From the NCBI RefSeq assembly GCF_021155775.2, contig NC_060234.1:31369026-31433025 (forward strand): a DNA stretch of 64,000 nt, in the 5' to 3' direction. The notes beneath the pieces were generated by a model. It made no database searches. It was not told the origin of the DNA and saw only the letters and a program-made list of their open reading frames with translations. The DNA comes from Neodiprion pinetum (Eukaryota; Arthropoda; Insecta; Hymenoptera; Diprionidae). This document shows positions 54,285 through 60,804 of this stretch, one piece after another. The translations under genes were made by a program, and so were the position numbers. Within the stretch, counting starts at the first letter, position 1; every line of letters starts with the position of its first letter.

Positions 54285-54320
54285 TTTATAATCAAACAAA
54301 GTTAATAATTATAAGTACTA
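54285..54320 (+). promoter_or_regulatory. LTR core promoter: TATA box and predicted transcript start
   Basis: TTTATAA at 54285-54291 lies 29-35 bases before A54320. The context CTAGTTG around 54320 loosely resembles an arthropod initiator. The start was chosen because the sequence from 54320 is complementary to the primer-binding site, as the RNA 5' end is in self-primed elements. The identical promoter in the 3' LTR lies 4462 bp downstream. Confidence 0.6.
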
Positions 54321-54330
54321 GTTGTTGATT
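54319..54330 (+). promoter_or_regulatory. Self-primer segment within the LTR (complement of the primer-binding site)
   Basis: TAGTTGTTGATT is the exact reverse complement of 54488-54499. At the predicted RNA 5' end it would fold back on the primer-binding site and, after cleavage, provide the 3' end for minus-strand synthesis. This is the Tf1 mechanism by analogy; the pairing is seen directly, the mechanism is inferred. Confidence 0.7.
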
Positions 54331-54487
54331 CAGGTAATCCTGGGCATAATTCCATATTGTAATTATCTGAATCGTTTGAACATATGTAAATAGTGTAAAT
54401 ATATTACAGTTATTACCAGCATCAACCGCAGTACTTTATTGAAAACAAGATAGCCCTTAACTACGAAAGATAAGGGATTGACTTATA

Positions 54488-54499
54488 AATCAACAACTA
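54488..54499 (+). promoter_or_regulatory. Primer-binding site of the self-priming type
   Basis: AATCAACAACTA begins at the first base after the LTR and pairs without mismatch to 54319-54330 over 12 nt. No tRNA 3'-end complement starting TGG occurs directly after the LTR. The site runs into the A of the gag start codon, leaving no leader between LTR and gag beyond the primer site. Confidence 0.75.
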
Positions 54500-55599
54500 T
54501 GGCTGTGGTTCGAGCAAAATTCTGCTTTGTCTCCGAGGCATTAGACGCTAGAACCACCATTTTGAGAGTTCGCACAATTCAATTAGAAGGAGAGGACACG
54601 ACTTATGAATTTCCGGAACACTTTTCAACGAAAGAGAATCATCCAAAACTCTTCGAAACGAAGATCGTGAAAAATATAGTCAAGAGTGTTAAAACACGGG
54701 GAAAGTTCCGGAAGGTGTGGATTTCGCTAGTAGATGAACTTGAAGGGCAATACTTAGATGAAGAGGGAAATGTATGTTACGACGGTATTTATTTGGATGA
54801 ATGTCGAGCGTATGGTGATCCCAGTCCCGTTCCCACCCATAATTTTGAAACCTTTCCGCATGAAAAGATAACGTCACGAGTGAAAAACATGATTCTGGAA
54901 AAATTCTCAGGAAAAAACCAGAACGCGGCTATTTTTATGGATCTTTTCGTGAGCGAGTGCACCCGTTTAAAATGTAGAGAAGAAAACTACGCAGAGACGT
55001 TGAGATTTTTTTTGGAGGGACCGGCCCTTGACTGGTTTCAAAGCTTTTTGAAAATAAATAGGATTACAAGGCCATGGGAGCATTGGAAAAATTCCTTTTT
55101 AGATACTTTTGCCGTGATAGGGTGGCCAGAAATAAAGTATGCATACGAATTTCGTTATTTAAATGGTTCGCTTTTAGAGTACGCACTAAAAAAGAGAAAT
55201 CTGCTTTTAGACACAGATTCTAAAATATCAGAAAACACTCAAATAAATTTAATTGTTTTGGGCTTACCAGCAAAAATTCAAGTACACATAAATAGAAAAG
55301 ATTTAGATACAATTGATAAATTAATGTCGCTCATAAATCAGTCAGAAGGTCTTGTAGAGAAAAAAATCAAAACAAAAATCCCAGAGGAAAATAAATCAGA
55401 AAAAAAACCATGCTCCTACTGCAATAAAAAAGGATTTCCAAACAGGTATCACTCAGAAGATGTGTGCAGGTTAAAACTCTATGATAAAGAGAAAACAAGA
55501 AATGATAAAATACGTATAATAAATAACACGAACATTGAAGAGAGCGTAGCGTCTTCTGACGAATCAAAAAACGGATGGCGACCCCACTTATCAGATTAA
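54499..55599 (+). CDS. gag: Gag polyprotein of Ty3/gypsy element
   Basis: 366 residues from ATG 54499; an upstream in-frame TTG at 54478 lies in the LTR and is not needed. Residues roughly 140-270 resemble the retrotransposon gag capsid domain, with FFLEGPALDWFQ near residue 170 followed by a W-x2-W-x3-F segment. Near the end is a zinc-knuckle-like motif C305-x2-C308-x9-H318-x4-C323, with five more residues between C308 and His than the usual CX2CX4HX4C. Gag would assemble the particle and package the RNA. The frame ends at TAA 55597-55599, overlapping pol by 25 nt. Just before it, the heptamer A AAA AAC lies in exact -1 slippage register, so pol is probably made as a Gag-Pol fusion. Gag is intact. 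Confidence 0.9.
   Translation: MAVVRAKFCFVSEALDARTTILRVRTIQLEGEDTTYEFPEHFSTKENHPKLFETKIVKNIVKSVKTRGKFRKVWISLVDELEGQYLDEEGNVCYDGIYLDECRAYGDPSPVPTHNFETFPHEKITSRVKNMILEKFSGKNQNAAIFMDLFVSECTRLKCREENYAETLRFFLEGPALDWFQSFLKINRITRPWEHWKNSFLDTFAVIGWPEIKYAYEFRYLNGSLLEYALKKRNLLLDTDSKISENTQINLIVLGLPAKIQVHINRKDLDTIDKLMSLINQSEGLVEKKIKTKIPEENKSEKKPCSYCNKKGFPNRYHSEDVCRLKLYDKEKTRNDKIRIINNTNIEESVASSDESKNGWRPHLSD
55566..55572 (+). promoter_or_regulatory. -1 ribosomal frameshift slippery heptamer A AAA AAC
   Basis: In gag frame the codons read tcA AAA AAC, the X XXY YYZ register required for tandem slippage. Slipping back one base leads into CGG and then the ATG of pol with no stop between. I could not identify a convincing stimulatory pseudoknot at the usual 5-9 nt spacing. 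A small hairpin (GTATC, GAG, GATAC) at 55606-55618 is rather far away. Confidence 0.8.
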
Positions 55600-58556
55600 C
55601 AATAGGTATCGAGGATACTCCAGTCGTTGCGGTATATGACTCGGGAGCAAACGTATCGATAATAAATTATGATACAGTGGTAAAATTAAAATTAAACAAA
55701 AAAATAAGTGGGGTAAACAAACTCAATACATTTGCAGGCACTACGAATACGTTAGGCTCAATAAATCTAAGAACAAAAATTTTTAATATTTCAAAAACAA
55801 TATGTTTTTATATTGTAAAAAGTGTCTCTTTTCAGGATGACATTTTGTTAGGTTTAGATGCAATCAAAGAATTTAAACTGTGTCAGAATGAAAATTTGAA
55901 AATTTTTCAAAATGATACAAAGAAATGTCAGTTACATGAGAATAGGAAAACAGAATCTATGTCAACAAACATAGCGGTAAACAGTGAGATCTATTTGGAA
56001 CGCGTGTGGAATAAACACAAACAGCTGTTTACAGAGGACAAGTTCAAAGTAGGCAAAGTAACAGGCTACGAGGCGCCAGTAAAGCTTACCAAAAATAAAT
56101 ATATTGCGCGAAAACCGTACAAATGCTCTATAGCGGATAGCGAAGAAATAAATTCACAAATAAAATCATTACTGAAAGTAGGTTTAATTGAACGCTCGAC
56201 TAGTCCGTTCGCTTCCCCGGTAACTCTTGTTTTGAAGAAAGAAGAAGGGAGAAAGTCACGGTTATGCGTAGACTATAGCGAACTAAATAAAATAATTATA
56301 CCAGAATGCCACCCATTCCCAATCATTGACGATCTGCTAATGCAAGTCCGGGATTGCAAATTTTTTACAAAATTAGATATAAATTCGGCCTTCTGGTCAA
56401 TCCCGATTAGAGAAAAAGATAGATATAAAACCGCGTTTATAACCCAAAACGGGCATTGGCAATGGAAATGTTTGCCTTTCGGCTTAAAATCGTCTCCGGC
56501 AATTTTTCAGAGAATTCTGAGTGACGTATTAGCGAAAAACAATCTCGAGAAATTCGCGATAAATTATATCGATGATATTTTGATATTTTCAAAAAATTCT
56601 TCAGATCATTCACGTCACATTAACGAAACTCTCATCGCCATAGAAAAAGCGGGTTTTAAGTTAAACAAAAAAAAATGCACATTTGCAAAAAAGTCAGTTA
56701 TCTATTTGGGACATGAAATAAAAGAAAATAAGATAAAACCTCTAAATGATAACTTAATAGCAATAAAAAAATTTCCGAAACCGCAGAATCAAAAAAATGT
56801 GAGGCAACTCTTGGGAAAAATAAATTTCTACTTAAAATACATACCGAAAGCTTCGATAGAATTAGAACCACTACATAATTTACTTAGAAAAAATGTAAAA
56901 TTCGAATGGACACAGGAATGTGAAGACAGTTTTAAAAAAATTAAAAACTATCTCAGCTCTGAGCCGATATTGGCAATTTTTGACCCGAAACTTCCTATAT
57001 ACATTTTTACAGATGCATCCAAAAAAGGAGTAGCAGCAATTTTAAAACAACCTCAAAAAGACAATTCTATAAAACCAGTCTTTTTTTTTTCAAAAAAACT
57101 AACAAAACCGCAAGAAAACAAACGCGCTATATTCTTGGAAGTCCTGGCGATAAAAGAGTGTATTTTATATTGGCAATATAAACTTATAGGAAATAAATTC
57201 ACGATCTTCACAGACCACAAACCGCTTGAAAACTTTAATGTAAAAAAGAGTAAAGATCCTGAACTATTAGCATTATTAAACTACATCTCAAACTTTGATT
57301 TTGAAATCAAGTATAACCCAGGCAAAAATAATGCAGAAGCAGATAGCTTTTCTCGAAACCCAGTACTAGATGAAAACACAAGCAGTGAAACGGCTATAAA
57401 AATAGTAAATTTTTTATCGATGGAAGAACTGAGGAACGACCAAAAACAATTACATATAAAAAAAGAGGATAAAACAGTAAAAAAAAATAACATTTGTTAT
57501 AAAATCTTAAATAACAAAGAAAAAATATGGGTGACGGAAAAGTTAGGTATTCAAATGATAAAAAATATACACAACGAAAGTCATATTGGAGTAAAGCAGT
57601 TAACTCTGACTTTAACCCCAAAATACTATTTTAAAAACATGCACAAACATATAAAACTTATTTGTCGAGCATGCGACACTTGCGTAAGAAATAAATCAAG
57701 GTTCGGAAATTTTATTCAACCCCTTTCACAATTAGGTCCAGCGTTGGAGCCGTTTCAAATAATATCCTTGGATACAATAGGAGGGTTCAGCGGAAACAAA
57801 TCACCCAAAAAATACTTGCATTTAATCGTAGACCACTTCACGAAGTACGCCTTTGTATTGACCGCAAAAACACAGACAGCAAAAGATTTCATAAATCTAG
57901 TAAAAAAAGTTCAGAAAAAGGGAAAAATAAAAGTACTTCTAACTGATCAATACGCGGGAATAAACTCAAAAGAATTTAAAAATTATCTAAAAGCAGAAAA
58001 CATAACAAACATTTTCACCGCGGTAGACTGCCCCTTTTCAAACGGGCAAAATGAACGGACAAATCAAACATTAGTTAATGCGATTAGGTGTAAAATATTT
58101 GAAAAAAAAGACCGGCCGTGGTCAGTCATAGCTGAACAGTGTGTAGAAAACTACAATAACACAATACACAGCACAACAAAGTTTACACCGAATTACCTTT
58201 TAAATGGAATTGATAAATCCTATCTCCCGTCGGAACTTAACGAAAACAACTTAGAAAATTTAGAGAAAAACAGAAAAATAGCATTTTTAAATGCAGAAAA
58301 AATACATAATCAAAATAAAGTTTACTATGATAAAAATAAACGAAAAATAACATACGAAGTCGGTGATCTTGTTTATATTCAGAACGGAAGTCGGTTAAAT
58401 AGGAAAAAACTTGATCCGGTCAGAGTGGGCCCGTTTAGAATAAAGAAAAAAATCTCTGACTTACTGTATATTATTGACTCGGGATTTAAAACACCAGAGT
58501 CAAACGTTTATCATGCAAATAAAATGATCCCCTATTTCCAGACTCCTGACTCCTGA
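55575..58556 (+). CDS. pol: Pol polyprotein (protease, reverse transcriptase, RNase H, integrase)
   Basis: 993 residues from ATG 55575, though translation probably enters from gag by -1 frameshift. Aspartic protease: DSGA at 22-25 and LLGLDA further on. Reverse transcriptase: LCVDYSELNK, FFTKLDINSAFW, LPFGLKSSPAIFQ and the catalytic YIDD (331-334). RNase H: FTDAS with D480, TDHKPL and NAEADSFSR. Integrase: an N-terminal HHCC zinc site (HNESH ... CDTC), then catalytic D733, D791 and E827. The last two are spaced 35 residues apart, the classical DD35E. A GPY/F-like VGPFRI lies at 951-956. The protein ends about 37 residues later without a visible chromodomain. All catalytic residues are present and there is no stop or frameshift. 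It reverse-transcribes and integrates the element. Confidence 0.96.
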   Translation: MATPLIRLTIGIEDTPVVAVYDSGANVSIINYDTVVKLKLNKKISGVNKLNTFAGTTNTLGSINLRTKIFNISKTICFYIVKSVSFQDDILLGLDAIKEFKLCQNENLKIFQNDTKKCQLHENRKTESMSTNIAVNSEIYLERVWNKHKQLFTEDKFKVGKVTGYEAPVKLTKNKYIARKPYKCSIADSEEINSQIKSLLKVGLIERSTSPFASPVTLVLKKEEGRKSRLCVDYSELNKIIIPECHPFPIIDDLLMQVRDCKFFTKLDINSAFWSIPIREKDRYKTAFITQNGHWQWKCLPFGLKSSPAIFQRILSDVLAKNNLEKFAINYIDDILIFSKNSSDHSRHINETLIAIEKAGFKLNKKKCTFAKKSVIYLGHEIKENKIKPLNDNLIAIKKFPKPQNQKNVRQLLGKINFYLKYIPKASIELEPLHNLLRKNVKFEWTQECEDSFKKIKNYLSSEPILAIFDPKLPIYIFTDASKKGVAAILKQPQKDNSIKPVFFFSKKLTKPQENKRAIFLEVLAIKECILYWQYKLIGNKFTIFTDHKPLENFNVKKSKDPELLALLNYISNFDFEIKYNPGKNNAEADSFSRNPVLDENTSSETAIKIVNFLSMEELRNDQKQLHIKKEDKTVKKNNICYKILNNKEKIWVTEKLGIQMIKNIHNESHIGVKQLTLTLTPKYYFKNMHKHIKLICRACDTCVRNKSRFGNFIQPLSQLGPALEPFQIISLDTIGGFSGNKSPKKYLHLIVDHFTKYAFVLTAKTQTAKDFINLVKKVQKKGKIKVLLTDQYAGINSKEFKNYLKAENITNIFTAVDCPFSNGQNERTNQTLVNAIRCKIFEKKDRPWSVIAEQCVENYNNTIHSTTKFTPNYLLNGIDKSYLPSELNENNLENLEKNRKIAFLNAEKIHNQNKVYYDKNKRKITYEVGDLVYIQNGSRLNRKKLDPVRVGPFRIKKKISDLLYIIDSGFKTPESNVYHANKMIPYFQTPDS

Positions 58557-58567
58557 AACATAAGTCT

Positions 58568-58589
58568 GGGAGGGGGGAGGAGGGGGGGA
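58568..58589 (+). promoter_or_regulatory. Polypurine tract (plus-strand primer)
   Basis: A 22-nt uninterrupted G-rich purine run ends directly before the TG of the 3' LTR and begins 11 nt after the pol stop. RNase H normally spares such a tract, which primes plus-strand DNA. Its position fixes the left LTR border. Confidence 0.9.
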
Positions 58590-58947
58590 TGTAAGTTTGA
58601 GACTAATCCAAACTACAGCGCGACTATCAGAGGTCGTCCGCTCGGCACACCTACCAAGCCAGAGACAGCGGTCGTCATGCTGATTAGTCGAAACTGCGTA
58701 ATCCAAACAGAAACACGCAAAAGGCTCGTAGCGCTTGGCGCTAAGGTTTATAATCAAACAAAGTTAATAATTATAAGTACTAGTTGTTGATTCAGGTAAT
58801 CCTGGGCATAATTCCATATTGTAATTATCTGAATCGTTTGAACATATGTAAATAGTGTAAATATACCAGTTATTACCAGCATCAACCGCAGTACTTTATT
58901 GAAAACAAGATAGCCCTTAACTACGAAAGATAAGGGATTGACTTATA
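58590..58947 (+). repeat. 3' LTR
   Basis: 358 bp, identical to the 5' LTR except for one small replacement (C for TTA) that accounts for the 2-bp length difference. It is followed by a TA run (58948-58957) that includes the right target-site copy. Confidence 0.93.
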
Positions 58948-59640
58948 TATATATATACTCTTATACATACATTTCACCAAATTATACTTTCGCAATCTCG
59001 ACGAGTAAAATGGTGGGCAGAAAAATACTTACCCCTTTCGCGTATAATTAATTTTGATCGTTTTCCCTCGACAATGAAGGTAAATGTATATAAGGTAAAT
59101 TCTCAAAGGAATATCTCGTGCGGTAAAATAATAATTCAAAAAAAGGGTTCAGGTCTCCGTGACTACGTACATATACACTTTCTCTTCAAATTGTGAGAAC
59201 TTGAGAAATGAGTTTTTAAAAGAAAAAAGAACAAAAAGAAAAAAGAAAAAATACCGAGATGAAAACAAAAACAGAACCGAAGGACCGGAGGACCGAAAAT
59301 AAAAGACACGGCTACTGATTCGAGGTACGTTACGTCACTCTCCTCGCGTTATTCGACGCCGCGTCGCTTTGCTCGTTCACGTCCTCTCGTCGTTACCTAT
59401 GTACGGGGTGCTGGCGAATGCATCGTCGAAGCAAAACGAACGTCGAGGTACCCTCCCTCGTACCTGAGATTCCTCGAAAGGCCTTGGCATTTCCCGCGAG
59501 CTTATTATCGATCTCCGGCTTTCACCGGCACCCCGGTATGAGCGGCGGCGGAGGGGTCAGAGGGGGCGGTTAGGGGGTGAGACGGGAACCCGCACTCGGC
59601 GGTATCATATCTTACCGCATGCCGGGCGTTCTTTTAAATA
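58948..59640. other. Right flank of the LTR element
   Basis: It starts with the TA run and contains an A-rich patch around 59217-59275. No coding frame is recognised. Composition becomes GC-rich towards 59500. Confidence 0.4.
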
Positions 59641-60600
59641 GGAAGTTGCAAAATATTCATGGATGATATTCAGCCCCATTCAAATACACACCCCGACGTC
59701 AGAAGAGCGCCGACAGTCCGGGGGCGGCGGAGGCGGGAATGCGGAACCAAACGAAACCCGGCCGATCCGAGCCGACGCGATGGTCTCGCGGTGCTGTGCC
59801 CCGTCATAAAAGAGCCCCCGCGTGTGTGCGAGGCAGCTTCTGCTTCTGCTTCTGCTGCTGGTGCCGCTGTATCTTTAGAAATATTGGTTAGATTTACATA
59901 TTTTACGGTAAAAGAAGAGTACCGTGGGTTAAAGGGAATCCGACGTAACTTCAATGCGAGCTTGGTAGCTCAGGGATGCTAAATATTAATGTCTACTAGT
60001 GTTCCTTTATGCTCGCAGCCCGCGTACCAGGCTCCGGCCGTAACGGCGCTGCTGCTTTTCCGTATAACCGGATGTTCAGACCCCTCCTCGCACCAACCCC
60101 CCGAATGGCCGTGGGGGCCTTACGTGCCGTGCTTTTGTCGCCGAACCCCGATAGCCGCGGCTCCGTCCCTTCGACGGGAGCCGGAGAGAGAGCTGCTGCC
60201 AATTTTTCATTACCAATTATAACCTTTCTTTCCTCGTTCGTCCCCCTCGCCCTGCTCGCCCCGCTCGCCTCGAGCCCTTCATCCTCTCGCCCGATTGTCA
60301 CTTGACCCGTGGACCTTTCCCTTCGTTCCTTACAGCTCCCGCTGGTCCGCGCCTCCTAAAACGAAATAACTAATCGTCCGTGGGTCGGTTCAAAAAGTAC
60401 CTTGGAGTAATCGCCGGGATGCAAGAGCCTTCGCAGCCTTCGCATCCGGCATGCCTTCGGCGTCTCTCACTCACTCGTCCCACATCCCCGGACATTCTTC
60501 CAGGGAGTAAACGGGGCCTGGCACTCCGGTTCTCGGTGTCGCGGTCTCCATCTCATTCGCCCTCGCAGCAGCCAAACTCAGCTGAGATTTTTACGCAAGG
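59500..60600. other. GC- and CG-rich block, possible promoter / 5'-UTR region
   Basis: This block is denser in G, C and CG dinucleotides than most of the window. It includes GGCGGAGG-type runs near 59540 and 59715 and a CTTCTG repeat at about 59838-59865. It lies just upstream of a candidate first coding exon. Open frames of about 100 codons exist on both strands, as expected for GC-rich DNA, and none is convincing. Confidence 0.35.
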
Positions 60601-60746
60601 ATGGACGAATTCGGTGATATTTTCAAGTGGTTCAGTCCGCCTGATTATGTTTATTCATACTTGGCTAAGTATATTTTCGGTTCTTCTGATGTCGCGGATG
60701 ATTCTAAATTGCTCGGTAATGGCGGTGGCGGCGGCATTTGCCGAGG
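60601..60746 (+). CDS. Candidate first coding exon of an unrecognised plus-strand gene
   Basis: An ATG in good context (GCAAGG before ATGG) opens a frame whose start reads MDEFGDIFKWFSPPDYVYSY. It continues through acidic, aromatic-rich sequence to a run of five glycines. The composition looks more like protein than the neighbouring shadow frames, and the codons are mixed rather than GC-driven. Possible splice donors are GTAATG at about 60716 and GTGGTT at about 60747; unspliced, the frame ends at 60804. I do not recognise the protein and see no matching second exon downstream. It could be a chance frame. Confidence 0.3.
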
Positions 60747-60804
60747 TGGTTACAGCTCCCTTATTCCTCTCCTGTTCCTCCCCCTTTTTGCTGGGCCCCC
60801 ATAA

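Larger units (their letters stand above)
54128..54487 (+). repeat. 5' LTR
   Basis: It is 360 bp long and starts TGTAAG and ends CTTATA, an imperfect inverted terminus (5 of 6). The end is TA rather than the usual CA. Its right border is set independently by the adjoining primer-binding site, because first-strand synthesis starts there. It is identical to the 3' LTR except for TTA in place of C near 54412. It contains the presumed TATA box (54285-54291) and transcript start (about 54320). Confidence 0.93.
54128..58947 (+). mobile_element. Full-length Ty3/gypsy LTR retrotransposon, 4820 bp, structurally intact
   Basis: Two direct LTRs (360 and 358 bp) bound an internal region containing a fold-back primer-binding site, gag, a -1 frameshift signal and pol. 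Pol runs in the order protease, reverse transcriptase, RNase H, integrase. A 22-nt polypurine tract precedes the 3' LTR. Integrase after reverse transcriptase is the Ty3/gypsy order. There is no envelope frame between the pol stop (58556) and the polypurine tract (58568), so this is a retrotransposon rather than an errantivirus. The LTRs differ at a single spot (TTA versus C), and both frames are open, so insertion was recent and the copy may be active. The coding part is conspicuously A-rich compared with the flanks. Confidence 0.95.

Noticed and set aside
54478..54498. TTG at 54478 as the gag start
   Set aside because: It lies within the LTR and is non-ATG. The ATG at 54499 directly follows the primer site and is the natural start.
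54500..54515. TGGCTGTGGTTCGAGC just after the gag start as a tRNA-type primer site
   Set aside because: It lies inside gag, 12 nt past the LTR end. Its complement is too short to place the T-loop correctly in a tRNA 3' end. The self-complementary site abuts the LTR and fits better.
58500..58757. Minus-strand frame over the pol end and 3' LTR (a second copy is at 54023-54295)
   Set aside because: It duplicates only because the LTR is duplicated and has no coding features.
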